This document shows, one piece after another, positions 1 to 9,252 of a stretch of 64,000 bases of DNA. Within the stretch, counting starts at the first letter, position 1. Every line of letters begins with the position of its first letter. The stretch is taken from the NCBI RefSeq assembly GCF_004570865.1, contig NZ_SPQS01000010.1, forward strand, positions 186,001 through 250,000. Reading direction: 5' to 3'. The notes beneath the pieces are model-generated. The model did no database searches, had not been told where the DNA came from, and saw nothing but the letters and a program-made list of their open reading frames with translations. Made by a program: the position numbers and the translations under genes. Source of the DNA: Bradyrhizobium frederickii. GTDB taxonomy: Bacteria; Pseudomonadota; Alphaproteobacteria; Rhizobiales; Xanthobacteraceae.

Positions 1-30
1 CTGGCCAACGAGCGAGGGGAGGGCCGTCTC

Positions 31-399
31 ATGGGCGGACAGACGATGAATCGCGCGGCCGCCGAGCCCTTCGTTGCGGCATGGTGCGCGAGCTGGCGCA
101 AGGTCGATATCGACGCCGTCGTCGCGCATTTTGCCGCCGATGCGCAGATGCGCAGTCCTCTGGCGTTGACGCTGACCGGCTCTCCGGTCGTAGCGGGGGA
201 CGAGAACATCCGCGCCTATTGGCAGAAGGCCTATGGTCACATCGAAAGCGCGGACCTGAAGATATTGAGCTGGAGCTGGGACGATACGATCGCGCGGCTG
301 ACGGTGTGGTGGCAGCTTGGCGACACCCGCGCCAGCGAGTTCATGGATTTCGACGATGCCGGCCGCGTCGTCCGCAGCGAAGCCTTCTACGGAAAATGA
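31..399 (+). CDS. SnoaL-like (NTF2-fold) protein
   Basis: A 122-residue protein resembling the SnoaL/NTF2-like superfamily: an N-terminal helix (AEPFVAAWCASWRKVD), the typical stretch about a field of action (VVAHFAADAQMRSPLA) and an aromatic-rich C-terminal sheet (SWSWDDTIARLTVWW). Family members bind small hydrophobic ligands or act as small isomerases or hydrolases; no specific substrate can be read here. The ATG at 31 lies seven bases after a GGGAGGG ribosome binding site, so I prefer it to the ATG at 46. Its stop overlaps the ATG of the next gene (ATGA), which suggests translational coupling. Confidence 0.8.
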   Translation: MGGQTMNRAAAEPFVAAWCASWRKVDIDAVVAHFAADAQMRSPLALTLTGSPVVAGDENIRAYWQKAYGHIESADLKILSWSWDDTIARLTVWWQLGDTRASEFMDFDDAGRVVRSEAFYGK

Positions 400-845
400 C
401 CATGCGTCTTTCGGATATCGTCCTGCTCCTCAACACGCTCTGGTTCGTCGGCGCCTTCATCCAGTTCAGCATCGCGCAAACCAACACGCTGAAGATATTG
501 CTGCCGCGGGAAGAGCGCAGCAATCCGATCGCGCCGACCCTGGCCGCCAGCGTCGCGTTCCTCGGCGGCATGAATCTGCCAATCGGGCTGCTGTCGCTCT
601 ATCTGCTGGCCGCCCGTCCGGCTTTCTTCCAGCCGGTCGAAGCCCAGCTCGCGCTGTTCCTGTTCTTCGCCGCCTGCCATTTCAGCCAGTTCGCCTACAA
701 TCTTCCGGTGCTGATGCGCGGCGGCCGGGTCGGGGTCGCCTACTGGCCGGTGCTGAAGGGCCCGATGCTGCGGATCTTCGTCATCGACGCGGGTCTGTTC
801 GCGGCCAATCTCGCAGTGGCGCTTCTGCTCACATCGCGCTTCTAA
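396..845 (+). CDS. Small integral membrane protein
   Basis: About 149 residues with roughly four hydrophobic segments (near residues 5-25, 50-75, 85-105 and 125-145), so probably a four-helix inner-membrane protein. I do not recognise a named domain. The first possible start, ATG at 396, overlaps the stop of the SnoaL-like gene; an in-frame ATG at 402 is equally possible. The four-base overlap suggests the two genes form one transcription unit. It ends a few bases before the 3' end of the convergent hybrid kinase gene. Confidence 0.75.
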   Translation: MTMRLSDIVLLLNTLWFVGAFIQFSIAQTNTLKILLPREERSNPIAPTLAASVAFLGGMNLPIGLLSLYLLAARPAFFQPVEAQLALFLFFAACHFSQFAYNLPVLMRGGRVGVAYWPVLKGPMLRIFVIDAGLFAANLAVALLLTSRF

Positions 846-3071
846 CTATCGCGGCGGCGCTGCCAGGGCGGACCGCAGCATCGCGGCAAGATCCTGCCTT
901 CGGAACGGCTTGGTCAGAATGCGGGCGTTGATCCCGTCCGGCGTCTTGACGGGATCCTGGCTGTAGCCTGAGGTGAAGAGCACCTTGAGATCGGGCCGCA
1001 GCGCCACGGCTTGTCTTGCGAGCTCGGGCCCGAACATGCCGCCGGGCATCACGACGTCGGTTAACAGCAACTGGATGTCTCTGCTCTGGTGCAGCAATTC
1101 CAGCGCTGCGGGCCCATTCGACGCCGTGATGACGCGGTAGCCGAGCGCCTTCAACTCGTTCTCCACATAGGCGCGCACCATGTCGTCGTCTTCGACGAGG
1201 AGAATGGTTTCGTGGTCCGCCTGCGTGACGGTCCGCTCCGCGGGCGGCGGATCTTCGCTCGGCGGTGCTGCGAGACGGGGAAAGAACAGCCTGACGACAC
1301 TGCCTTGTCCCGGCTCCGACTGCATCTGCACGAGTCCGCCGGATTGTTGTGCGAACCCGTAGACCATGCTCAGGCCGAGGCCGGTCCCCTTGCCGACCTC
1401 CTTGGTCGTGAAGAACGGCTCGAACGCGCGGGTCGCCACTTCGTAGCTCATGCCGCTGCCGGTATCCGTGACAGCCACCATGACGTAGTCGCCGGGCCGC
1501 GGCTCGCCGTTGACGTCGAGGTCCGATTGGCCGAGCGATGCGTTGCGGACCTCGACCGTCAGCCTGCCGCCTTCCGGCATCGCGTCGCGCGCGTTGAGCA
1601 CGAGGTTGAGAACGGCGGTTGCCAATTGGCCGGGATCGACGCTGGCCAGCCATAAACCCGGCGCGAACGTGAAGTTGCACTCGATGTGCTCGCCCAGGGT
1701 CCTGCGCAGCAGCTGCTCCATGCCCAGGATCTTTTCGGCGATGTTGACCTCTCTTGGCCGGAGCGGCTGCTTGCGCGCGAAGGCGAGCAGGCTGCGTGTC
1801 AGGTCGGAGCCGCGCTCGGCGGCGGTCGCTATGTCGCTGGCGATCCGCTGCAATTCCCTGTTGGTCGCCAGGCTGTCGGCGAGATGCTCCGAATTGCCGA
1901 GGATGACGGTCAACAGATTGTTGAAGTCATGCGCCACGCCGCCGGTGAGCTGGCCCATGGCTTCCATCTTCTGGGACTGGCTGAGCTTGTGGCTGAGGTC
2001 GGCGATGGCGGCGCGTTGCTGCTCGAGCGACTCGGCCGTGCCGTTGAGCAGGGTCATCAATCCGCCGAGCTCGCCGCGCGGATGGGGCGGCGGAATTCGT
2101 GCGCTGAGATCGCCGCGCCCGAGTCTTTTCGCCATGACGGCGAGCCGCCCGACCTGGCGCCCGATGCTCACGGTGGTGAGGATCCACAGGCCGGCCAGGA
2201 GCAGCAGTGAGGCCACCGCGAGAATCGCCATGTCCTCGTAGAGCCGGCGGTTTGCCGCCGCGACCAGCCCGTTCTTGGAACGTCCGACCAGGATGTAGAG
2301 GCCGGCCTTGCGGATCAAGGGCGAGCGGGCAACGCCCCAGATCTGCGTGTGGCCCCCGCGATCGGTGACCTCCCGAAATGGCGCGCCATCGGGCGCTGCC
2401 GCGAAGCGGAACAGGTCGGAGCCCGCAATGGATCCGCCGACGGGCTCGCTCCAGCCGCCCTTGGGGGCGACCAGGACCGCTCCCTTGGCGTCGACGAAGA
2501 GAATGTCCTTTTCGGCGAGCAGCCGCTTGTCATGAAATTCCGCGAATTTGTTCAGGTTGAAGGACGCGAGCAGCACGAACTTCAGCGCGCCCGCCTCTGA
2601 TCGCACGGGATAGGCGATTTGGAGCACCGACAATCCGGTGAGGCGGCCGAACACCGGCTCTACCGCGACTTTGCCTTGAAGATTCTTGACCTCTTTGAAA
2701 TAGCCGCGGTCGTTCAGGTCGAGCGCGCGGTTGGTCCGCAGCGAGTCGCAGAACAGTCTGCCGTCGGGATCGATGGTCAGGATACCCGTGAACTGCGGAT
2801 ATTCCTCGCGGACATCCGCCAGAAACGCCGAGCACGCCGTCTTGTCGCGCGTGTCGAGATCGCGGGCACGGGCGAGCCCGTAGTGGAGCTGGGCGGTGCC
2901 CTGGATCTTCTCGCCCAGATCGGCCGCGATGTCGTCGGCGGATGCGGCCAGATTGGCAAGCGCCGCGTCGATCTCGCTGGCCCGGTTCTGCATGAAGCGC
3001 AGGCCGACCAGAATCGCCGGTACGAGCATGGCCGCGATGACGAGAATCAGTAACCGGGTACGCAGGCTCAT
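846..3071 (-). CDS. Hybrid sensor histidine kinase with receiver domain
   Basis: A 741-residue membrane hybrid kinase. Order: N-terminal membrane segment (RLLILVIAAMLVPAIL), a periplasmic Cache-like sensor (about 30-280), a second membrane segment (AILAVASLLLLAGLWILTTV), HAMP, HisKA with phospho-acceptor His381 in VAHDFNN, HATPase_c with NLVLNARDAMPEGG, DTGSGM and GKGTGLGLS, and a C-terminal receiver with phospho-Asp672 in LLLTDVVMPGG. It should autophosphorylate on the histidine and pass phosphate to its own receiver; the ligand is unknown. I start it at the Met before SLRTRLL because the 50 residues upstream in the open frame look non-native. No cognate regulator gene is adjacent. Confidence 0.92.
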   Translation of the reverse strand: MSLRTRLLILVIAAMLVPAILVGLRFMQNRASEIDAALANLAASADDIAADLGEKIQGTAQLHYGLARARDLDTRDKTACSAFLADVREEYPQFTGILTIDPDGRLFCDSLRTNRALDLNDRGYFKEVKNLQGKVAVEPVFGRLTGLSVLQIAYPVRSEAGALKFVLLASFNLNKFAEFHDKRLLAEKDILFVDAKGAVLVAPKGGWSEPVGGSIAGSDLFRFAAAPDGAPFREVTDRGGHTQIWGVARSPLIRKAGLYILVGRSKNGLVAAANRRLYEDMAILAVASLLLLAGLWILTTVSIGRQVGRLAVMAKRLGRGDLSARIPPPHPRGELGGLMTLLNGTAESLEQQRAAIADLSHKLSQSQKMEAMGQLTGGVAHDFNNLLTVILGNSEHLADSLATNRELQRIASDIATAAERGSDLTRSLLAFARKQPLRPREVNIAEKILGMEQLLRRTLGEHIECNFTFAPGLWLASVDPGQLATAVLNLVLNARDAMPEGGRLTVEVRNASLGQSDLDVNGEPRPGDYVMVAVTDTGSGMSYEVATRAFEPFFTTKEVGKGTGLGLSMVYGFAQQSGGLVQMQSEPGQGSVVRLFFPRLAAPPSEDPPPAERTVTQADHETILLVEDDDMVRAYVENELKALGYRVITASNGPAALELLHQSRDIQLLLTDVVMPGGMFGPELARQAVALRPDLKVLFTSGYSQDPVKTPDGINARILTKPFRRQDLAAMLRSALAAPPR

Positions 3072-3315
3072 CGGTGGGACGGTCCGCTCTCGGGCGAGGG
3101 TGCTCGGAGGTACAATTTGCGGCACGATCAACCGCCCCGTCCATAGCCTCAGCGCGAAAATCGCACCAAAGGCCAGGATTTCGCATCGCGAGCATTGTTG
3201 CGTCGCCGCTGCTCGTCGCACCGGCCCGCATTAAGTTGCGCCTGCGCGCGGCGGCGCTAGTATCGCGCTCAACCCGCGCGCGACGAAAGATCGCGCCGAT
3301 CTGTGGAGGATGCTG

Positions 3316-4086
3316 ATGTCCATCTCAGGCAAGGTCGATCCGGTGGTGCGTCCCGTCGCGGCGACCGACATCGCCGAGGCGCTGGTCGAGGGGCTGCGTG
3401 ATTTCCAGGCACTGCCGCTTTACGGACTGTGCTTCGGCGCGCTTTACGCCGCCGGCGGCATTGCCATCATGCTGTGCCTCACCGCCTTCGGCATGGTCTA
3501 TCTGGTCTATCCCCTGGCGGCAGGCTTCGCGCTGATCGGACCGTTCGTGGCGATCGGCCTCTACGAGGTCAGCCGCCGCCGCGAGCGTGGCGAGCCGGTT
3601 TCCTTCGGCGCGATCTGGTCGGCCGTGCGCTCGCGCAGCGAGATCGGCTGGATGGCGTTCGTTACGCTGTTCGTGTTCGTGGTCTGGATGTACCAGGTGC
3701 GGCTCCTGATCGCGCTCCTGCTCGGCCTGCACGCCTCGTTCTCGAGCCTTCAGGAATTCATGACTGTGGTGCTGACGACCAACGAGGGCCTGCTGTTCCT
3801 CGGCATCGGCAATGCGGTCGGTGCCGTGCTGTCGCTGATCCTGTTCTCGCTGACCGTGGTGTCGTTTCCGCTGCTGCTCGACCGCGAGGTCGATTTCGTC
3901 ACGGCGATGGTGACGAGCGTGCGCGCTGTGGTGACGAGCCCGCTGCCGATGATCTCGTGGGCCGCCGTGATCGTGATGCTGCTGATCGTCTCGGCGCTGC
4001 CCTACTTTCTCGGACTGATCGTGACCCTGCCGGTGCTTGGGCATGCGACCTGGCATCTCTACCGGCGGCTGGTGGCGCCGTTGTAG
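3316..4086 (+). CDS. DUF2189 family membrane protein
   Basis: A 256-residue protein with about six membrane helices, beginning with the family's short cytosolic lead (PVRPVAATDIAEALVEGLRDF) and the hallmark segment AGFALIGPFVAIGLYEVSRR followed by a charged loop. These features match DUF2189, a conserved alphaproteobacterial membrane family of unknown function. GGAGG at 3305-3309 directly abuts an ATG at 3310 but is six bases from the in-frame ATG at 3316, so 3316 is the likely start. Transcribed divergently from the hybrid kinase. Confidence 0.88.
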   Translation: MSISGKVDPVVRPVAATDIAEALVEGLRDFQALPLYGLCFGALYAAGGIAIMLCLTAFGMVYLVYPLAAGFALIGPFVAIGLYEVSRRRERGEPVSFGAIWSAVRSRSEIGWMAFVTLFVFVVWMYQVRLLIALLLGLHASFSSLQEFMTVVLTTNEGLLFLGIGNAVGAVLSLILFSLTVVSFPLLLDREVDFVTAMVTSVRAVVTSPLPMISWAAVIVMLLIVSALPYFLGLIVTLPVLGHATWHLYRRLVAPL

Positions 4087-4115
4087 CTCGCCGCCTTCGT
4101 CCCTTGGGGCAGTGC

Positions 4116-4207
4116 ATAGGGTGGGCAAAGCGGAGCGTGCCGACGCATCTGTTGCGATGTTGGGTTGGTCGTGGGCACGGCGCAAGTGCGCCTTTGCCCC
4201 CCTACGA
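4116..4207. repeat. Intergenic inverted repeat, GGGTGGGCAAAG family
   Basis: A roughly 90 bp element whose ends are inverted copies of TAGGGTGGGCAAAG and CTTTGCCCCCCTA. A second member of the same family is at 17597-17687. It lies between two convergent gene ends, a usual place for such repeats. Confidence 0.8.
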
Positions 4208-4231
4208 TAGTTTCGCTGCAACGACGAACGC

Positions 4232-4744
4232 CTACGGCGTCTTGATCCCCATCGCCTTCAGCGCTTCCAGCATCTTCACGGGCGGGGACATCTTGATTTG
4301 CGGCGCCTTGCCTGTCTCCAGCAGGCTCTTCAATCCGGAAAGGATCGCGGGCCAGCCGGTGCGGCCGCCGGAAAGGATGTCGTCGCTGAGCTCGCGGTCG
4401 TGGCGTTCGCTCATCGTGAGACGGACGGCTTCGCCGGCTGTCTCGATCTCGTAGGTGACGAGCGTGGAGCCGAGCTTGTCGACGAGGTCGGGCCAATTGA
4501 CGTTCCAGCTCACCGTGAGCTTCCTCGGCGGATCGTATTCGAACACTTCGCCGGAGATGTGCTCGGAGCCGTCGGGTGCGCGCACGATGAAACTGCCGCC
4601 GAGCTTCGGCTCCATCTCCACCGCAAAGCCGGAGAAATATTTTCGGCTGAACTCCGCCGAGGTCAGCGCCTCCCACACCTTCTCGGGCGTCGAGGCGATG
4701 TAGATGGTGTAGACGGTCAGCGGCTTGAATTGATCGATATTCAT
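4232..4744 (-). CDS. SRPBCC/AHSA1-like domain protein (distal)
   Basis: A 170-residue START-like fold protein of the AHSA1 type often annotated as a polyketide cyclase or ATPase activator. Visible signatures are the N-terminal strand-helix VYTIYIASTPEKVWEALTSAEF, the central GEVFEYDPPRKLTVSW and the C-terminal GGRTGWPAILSGLKSLLE. Its ATG overlaps the stop of the next SRPBCC gene upstream by four bases (ATGA). The C-terminal halves of the two neighbours are clearly alike, so they are tandem paralogues. The ligand is unknown. Confidence 0.88.
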   Translation of the reverse strand: MNIDQFKPLTVYTIYIASTPEKVWEALTSAEFSRKYFSGFAVEMEPKLGGSFIVRAPDGSEHISGEVFEYDPPRKLTVSWNVNWPDLVDKLGSTLVTYEIETAGEAVRLTMSERHDRELSDDILSGGRTGWPAILSGLKSLLETGKAPQIKMSPPVKMLEALKAMGIKTP

Positions 4745-5211
4745 TTTGCGTCAAATCCCTTGTTGAGCGCCGCGCGCGGGATGTCGAGAATTTTTCCTCT
4801 CTCCAGCAGGCTCTTGAGCGCGGACAGGATCGCCGGCCAGCCGTTGGAGACGGCGCCGAGATATTTGCCGCCTTCGACGAAGCCGTCATGCAGCACGGTC
4901 AAACGCACGAGCGAGCCGAACGGTTCGATCGTGAAGACGACGCGCGAGATCGGCTCGTTGCGCAGCTCCTCGAATTTGTGGTGCTTGAAACTGTAGGACA
5001 ATCGCCGCGGCGGATCGGATTCCAGGATCTCGCCGGAATCGGTGACCTCACCGTCGAGCAGAAGCGCGAAGGGCGAACCGACCTTCCAGTCCGAGCGAAC
5101 CTCGGCGCCGAACCAGTATTGCCGGGTGAACTCGCTTGACGTCAGCGCCTCCCACAGCTTGTCCGGCGTGGTCTCGATATAGATCACGTAGACGAATTGC
5201 GGCTTACTCAT
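4741..5211 (-). CDS. SRPBCC/AHSA1-like domain protein (proximal)
   Basis: A 156-residue START-fold protein: FVYVIYIETTPDKLWEALTS at the start, GEILESDPPRRLSYSFKHHK in the middle and VSNGWPAILSALKSLLERG at the end. It sits between an ArsR-type regulator, whose end overlaps its start by eight bases, and a second SRPBCC gene that overlaps its stop. ArsR plus AHSA1-like pairs are common in bacteria and the regulator usually represses its own operon; the physiological ligand is generally unknown. Confidence 0.88.
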   Translation of the reverse strand: MSKPQFVYVIYIETTPDKLWEALTSSEFTRQYWFGAEVRSDWKVGSPFALLLDGEVTDSGEILESDPPRRLSYSFKHHKFEELRNEPISRVVFTIEPFGSLVRLTVLHDGFVEGGKYLGAVSNGWPAILSALKSLLERGKILDIPRAALNKGFDAK

Positions 5212-5518
5212 CGCGCTTCTCCAACTGACGTTTCAACTCGCCGAGCGCGGCGAGCTTGCCGCGCTCGAATTTCTTGATCCAGCGTTCGCCGATCTGATGG
5301 ATCGGCACCGGGTTGAGGTAGTGCAGCTTCTCGCGGCCATGCCTGATGGTCGTGACGAGATTGGCCTCCTCCAGAATCGCAAGGTGCTTGGTCACGGCCT
5401 GCCGCGTCATCGCAAGGCCCTCGCAGAGCTGGTTCAGCGTCTGGCCGTTCCTGGCGTGAAGCCGGTCCAACAGCGAGCGTCGCGATGCGTCGGCGAGCGC
5501 TTTGAAGACCTCATCCAT
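5204..5518 (-). CDS. ArsR-family winged-helix repressor
   Basis: A 104-residue metalloregulator-like winged-helix protein starting MDEVFKALADASRRSLLDRL, with the recognition helix MTRQAVTKHLAILEEANLV and the wing TTIRHGREKLHYLNP. No ArsR-type Cys metal site is visible, which fits the SRPBCC-associated subgroup rather than true arsenic or metal sensors. It is the first gene of a three-gene operon with both downstream SRPBCC genes overlapping. I start it at ATG 5518; six extra codons upstream are possible. Confidence 0.9.
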   Translation of the reverse strand: MDEVFKALADASRRSLLDRLHARNGQTLNQLCEGLAMTRQAVTKHLAILEEANLVTTIRHGREKLHYLNPVPIHQIGERWIKKFERGKLAALGELKRQLEKRDE

Positions 5519-5634
5519 GGCAATGATAATAGGCAACCAAATGGTTGCATGTCAAGATGATGTTTTTGGCGCGCGCAATCGGCCGTGCTAGCTTTTCATC
5601 TCAGCCAGCACAGATTGGTTCCGGGAGGACATTG

Positions 5635-7080
5635 ATGTTCCGTTGCGTTCTGACTGCTGCCGCCGTCGTCCTCTTCGCTTGCAGCACCGCGGTCCACGCC
5701 CAGAGGCAAACCGTCGGCGCGCCGCCTGAAGCGTCCAACATGAAGCTCGTCGGCTACAATGACCTGCAGGCCCGCAGCGCCTATCAACCGACCATCCATC
5801 ACCAGGGCGATCGCTGGATCGCCTATATCGGCCATCACGGCGGCACCGACGACGTGCCCGCGCCCGTCAATCCGATGACGGGCAAGGCCGAGCCGAACGG
5901 AACGTCCATTGTCGACGTCACCGATCCCGCGCGTCCGAAATATCTGCGCCATCTGCCGGGGCAGGAGGGCAAGTACGATTCCGGCGGCGCGCAAATGGTG
6001 CGGGTCTGCGACGGCAAGGCGTTGCCGAAGGGCGATCCCAATGCAGTCTACATGCTTAGGACCTTCGGCAACGAGGCGCATGAGATCTGGAACGTCACCG
6101 ACCCCGCCAGCCCGGTGCTCATCACGCGCATCGGCGGCTTGAAGGACACGCACAAGAGCTGGTGGGAATGCGACACCGGCATTGCCTATCTCGTCTCGGG
6201 AGCGCCGGACTGGCGCACGCGGCGCATGACGCAAGTTTACGATCTCTCCGATCCCGCGCGTCCGCAGAAGATTCGCGACTTTGGTCTGCCGGGTCAGGAG
6301 CCCGGTTCGACCGGCGCGGTGCCGACCGAGCTGCACGGGCCGATCTCGACCGGGCCCAAAGGCAACCGCGTCTATTTCGGCTACGGCACCAACAAGGGCG
6401 GCATCTTGCAGATTGTCGACCGCGACAAGCTCCTGAGCGGGGCAAAGGAGCCGACGCCCGACAATTTGCGCTATCCCGAGATTGCGCGGCTGCCGATGTC
6501 CGCCTTCAACGGCGCGCACACCACGTTTCCGATGCTTGACATGCCGATCGCGGAATTTTCTGAGGACAAGGACGGCAAGACCCGCGACATCGTCATGATC
6601 GTGAATGAAGCGATCCTCAATGAATGCGGCGAGGCGCGGCAGATGGTGTGGTTCGCCGACGTCACCACCGAGACGCGTCCGATGATGATCTCGAGCTACA
6701 CCGTGCCGGAGGCGAGCGGGCAGTTCTGCCAGCGCGGCGGCCGGTTCGGCGCGCATTCCTCGAACGAGAGCATGGCGCCGGTCTATCACAAGAAGCTGGC
6801 CTTCATCGCCTTCTTCAATGCCGGCGTGCGCGCGCTCGACATCCGCGATCCCTATCATCCCAGGGAAGTCGGCTATTTCATTCCGTCGATCACCGCTGCG
6901 ACCGACAAGCGCTGTATTCCCATCGAAGGCGGCGAGCGCTGCAAGGTCGCGATCCAGACCAACAATGTCGAGACAGACGACCGCGGCTACATCTACATCG
7001 TCGACCGCGCCAATACCGGCCTGCACATCCTCGATCTGACCGGTCCCGCGCGCACGGTCGCCGGCCTGCCGAAGAACTGA
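5635..7080 (+). CDS. Secreted LVIVD-repeat protein
   Basis: A 481-residue exported protein. The start ATG at 5635 has a good GGGAGG site upstream and opens a signal peptide (FRCVLTAAAVVLFACSTAVHAQ). The mature part carries repeats of the LVIVD/beta-propeller type, each with a DVTDPARP- or DIRDPYHP-like motif (around residues 100, 150, 210 and 400), consistent with a periplasmic beta-propeller. Family members are of unknown function. A His-rich patch near the mature N-terminus (TIHHQGDRW, IGHHGG) might bind metal; that is inference. Confidence 0.82.
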   Translation: MFRCVLTAAAVVLFACSTAVHAQRQTVGAPPEASNMKLVGYNDLQARSAYQPTIHHQGDRWIAYIGHHGGTDDVPAPVNPMTGKAEPNGTSIVDVTDPARPKYLRHLPGQEGKYDSGGAQMVRVCDGKALPKGDPNAVYMLRTFGNEAHEIWNVTDPASPVLITRIGGLKDTHKSWWECDTGIAYLVSGAPDWRTRRMTQVYDLSDPARPQKIRDFGLPGQEPGSTGAVPTELHGPISTGPKGNRVYFGYGTNKGGILQIVDRDKLLSGAKEPTPDNLRYPEIARLPMSAFNGAHTTFPMLDMPIAEFSEDKDGKTRDIVMIVNEAILNECGEARQMVWFADVTTETRPMMISSYTVPEASGQFCQRGGRFGAHSSNESMAPVYHKKLAFIAFFNAGVRALDIRDPYHPREVGYFIPSITAATDKRCIPIEGGERCKVAIQTNNVETDDRGYIYIVDRANTGLHILDLTGPARTVAGLPKN

Positions 7081-7137
7081 CGATGCGGCGCGTGACGATG
7101 CGGCGCGGGTGCCCACGATCTCCCCTCATTCTCCGCT

Positions 7138-7234
7138 GTCATCACCCGCGAAAGCGGGTGATCCAGTACGCCGCGGCGGTCGTGAAATACGGAAAGGCCG
7201 CGGCGTACTGGATACCCGCCTTCGCGGGTATGAC
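7138..7234. repeat. Long imperfect palindromic intergenic repeat
   Basis: Two inverted arms of about 37 bp (7138-7176 and 7198-7234) each run GTCAT-ACCCGCGAA-GCGGGT-ATCCAGTACGCCGCGG with few differences, separated by about 20 bp. The transcript would fold into a long hairpin. A related element, with the same GTCATC-CCCG and GATCCAGTA blocks, is at 22827-22946. Confidence 0.85.
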
Positions 7235-7330
7235 ACCGGCTGTCGGACGCAGACGTTGCGCTCATCCGGCTTCCGTTTCCGCCTTTCGCATGCATTAATG
7301 TCCCCAACCGCTTTCAGCCGAGTCCCTCCC

Positions 7331-7951
7331 ATGATGTCCATGCAAGCCTATCTCGCCTTCGTCGCCGCCTGCATTGCGCTGGCGCTGCTGCCGGGGCCGA
7401 TCGTGACCCTCGTCATCGCCAACGGCCTGCGCCACGGCACGCGTGCCGCGCTCACCAACGTCGCCGGTGCGCAAGCCGGACTCGCCATCGTCATCGGCAT
7501 CGTCGCGGTCGGCCTGACATCGCTGATGGCGACCATGGGCTATTGGTTCGACTGGGTGCGCTTTGCCGGCGCCGCCTATCTGGTCTGGCTCGGCATCAAG
7601 CTGATCTGGGCGCCGGTCGAAGGCGTCGATGTCGACGCGCCGCCTCCGCCGCCGCGCGGCGGCTTCTTCCTGCAAGGGTTTCTGGTGCTGCTGTCGAACC
7701 CGAAGGTGCTGGTGTTCTTCGGCGCCTTCATCCCGCAATTCATGGACATGAACCAGCCGCACTTTCCGCAAGTCGCGCTGCTGGGCGCCACCTTCATGGT
7801 CACCGCCGTGATGACGGACGCGCTCTACGCCATCGCCGCCGGCCGCGCGCGAAAGTTCTTCTCGGCGCGCCGCACGCGGATGATGTCGCGCATCTCCGGC
7901 GGCTTCATGATCGGCGGCGGCATCTGGCTGGCGCTGACGCGGGCGAAGTGA
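7331..7951 (+). CDS. LysE/RhtB-family exporter
   Basis: A 206-residue inner-membrane protein with six predicted helices and the LysE family landmarks: ALALLPGPIVTLVIANGLRHG near the N-terminus, the AAYLVWLGIKL segment and the FLVLLSNPKVLVFFGAFIPQF motif in the middle. Such proteins export amino acids or their derivatives; the substrate cannot be deduced. The start is ambiguous between ATGs at 7298, 7331, 7334 and 7340; I chose 7331 as it gives the usual family length. A second, frameshifted member lies at 19311-19921. Confidence 0.9.
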   Translation: MMSMQAYLAFVAACIALALLPGPIVTLVIANGLRHGTRAALTNVAGAQAGLAIVIGIVAVGLTSLMATMGYWFDWVRFAGAAYLVWLGIKLIWAPVEGVDVDAPPPPPRGGFFLQGFLVLLSNPKVLVFFGAFIPQFMDMNQPHFPQVALLGATFMVTAVMTDALYAIAAGRARKFFSARRTRMMSRISGGFMIGGGIWLALTRAK

Positions 7952-7954
7952 GCC

Positions 7955-8770
7955 CTACACCAGCCGCTCCGGGGTCAGCTCGACCGCGATCTCGCCAAGG
8001 ATCCCTGCCAGTATCCCTGCCAGCCGTTCGGCCCATTGCTGCTGGCCGGACTGGTCCGCGATCAGGTCCTGCCGGATCTCGATGCCGGTGTTGACGAGGC
8101 CGCGCCCTTCGCCGTGCACGGGGATGGTGTAGTCGGTGAGGTCGCTGACCGCATAAGGCTCGTTGTCGCCGACGACGAGGTCGCCGGCCGCGCGCAGATG
8201 CTTCAGCAGCAGCTGCGGCAGCACGGTGTCGCGATTGTAGAGCGCGCCGATGTGCCAGGGCCGCGCGACGCCGGCATAGACGGGCGTGAAGCTGTGCAGC
8301 GACACCAGCACGGTCGGCCGACCGGCGCGCAGGCGGTGATTGATCACAGCATCGATGCGACGATGGTAGGGCTCGAAGATCTCGCGCCGCCGCGCCGCAC
8401 GCTCCTCATCCGAAATGCCGTCGTTGCGCGGGATCGCGGTTGCTTCGGAGATGACGGGAATCGAGCTTGCCGCTTCGGGCGGGCGGTTGCAGTCGATCAC
8501 GAGCCGCGAATAGCGCTGCGCGATCAGATGGGCATCCAGCAGCGCCGCGAGGTGCTCGGCGACGCCGGCAATGCCGATGTCCCGGGCGATGTGCCGCGTC
8601 AGCTCGGCCTCGGCGACGCCGAGGTCGCCAAGCGCACGCGGTAGCACCCGTCCGTAATGATCCGAGGTGAGCAGGAAAGGCGACGTCCCCCGCGCATTCA
8701 CCTCATGCACGGGCGGAATGTCGCCCTCGCCGAGCAGTTGATCGGTTGCCTCGGCCGTATGCAGGTCCAT
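7955..8770 (-). CDS. N-formylglutamate amidohydrolase family protein
   Basis: A 271-residue protein of the FGase family, which in histidine degradation releases glutamate and formate from N-formylglutamate. Recognisable are SPFLLTSDHYGRVLPRALGDLG, RYSRLVIDCNRPPEAASSIP, VLVSLHSFTP and GDNEPYAVSDLTDYTIPVHG. No hut genes are nearby, so the substrate may be another N-acylated amino acid. It converges with the LysE gene (three bases apart). Confidence 0.88.
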   Translation of the reverse strand: MDLHTAEATDQLLGEGDIPPVHEVNARGTSPFLLTSDHYGRVLPRALGDLGVAEAELTRHIARDIGIAGVAEHLAALLDAHLIAQRYSRLVIDCNRPPEAASSIPVISEATAIPRNDGISDEERAARRREIFEPYHRRIDAVINHRLRAGRPTVLVSLHSFTPVYAGVARPWHIGALYNRDTVLPQLLLKHLRAAGDLVVGDNEPYAVSDLTDYTIPVHGEGRGLVNTGIEIRQDLIADQSGQQQWAERLAGILAGILGEIAVELTPERLV

Positions 8771-8845
8771 CCTGATTGCCTATGAAACGATTACGTGTGT
8801 AAACCGAGTAACGATATTGCCCCGACATCGCAACGTTAGAACAGC

Positions 8846-9244
8846 ATGACCTCCGATCGCCTCTTCGTCTACGGCACCCTGATGCGCGGTTTCGACCATC
8901 CGATGGCGCGTCTGCTGGCGGGACACGCGGATTTTCTGGGTGAAGCGACCTGCCGGGGCCGGCTCGTTCTGGTGAAGCATTATCCGGGCCTGCTGCTGTC
9001 GGAGGCGGCCTCCGAGCTCGTCCATGGCGAGCTCTTTCGGATGCGCGTGCCGGACGAGTTGCTGCGCGAGCTCGACATGTACGAAGCCTGCGGCGAAGGC
9101 TTTCCCGAGCCGACCGAATATCTGCGCCAGCTGGTCGACGTGACCTTGCCCGACGGCACCGCGGAGAAGGCCTGGACCTATGTCTACAACTGGCCCGTCA
9201 CCGGTCTGCCCCGCATCGAGTCCGGGCGTTTCCTGCAGCACTAG
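8846..9244 (+). CDS. Gamma-glutamylcyclotransferase (AIG2-like) protein
   Basis: A 132-residue GGCT-fold protein. It opens with the family motif DRLFVYGTLMRGF (YGTL binds substrate) and has LDMYEACGEGFPEPTEYLR, where the Glu after YEACG-like spacing is the expected acid catalyst. Members release 5-oxoproline from gamma-glutamyl compounds. It is divergent from the FGase-like gene across a 75 bp gap, which may hint at related gamma-glutamyl or N-acyl-glutamate chemistry (inference). Confidence 0.85.
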   Translation: MTSDRLFVYGTLMRGFDHPMARLLAGHADFLGEATCRGRLVLVKHYPGLLLSEAASELVHGELFRMRVPDELLRELDMYEACGEGFPEPTEYLRQLVDVTLPDGTAEKAWTYVYNWPVTGLPRIESGRFLQH

Positions 9245-9252
9245 ATATCTTC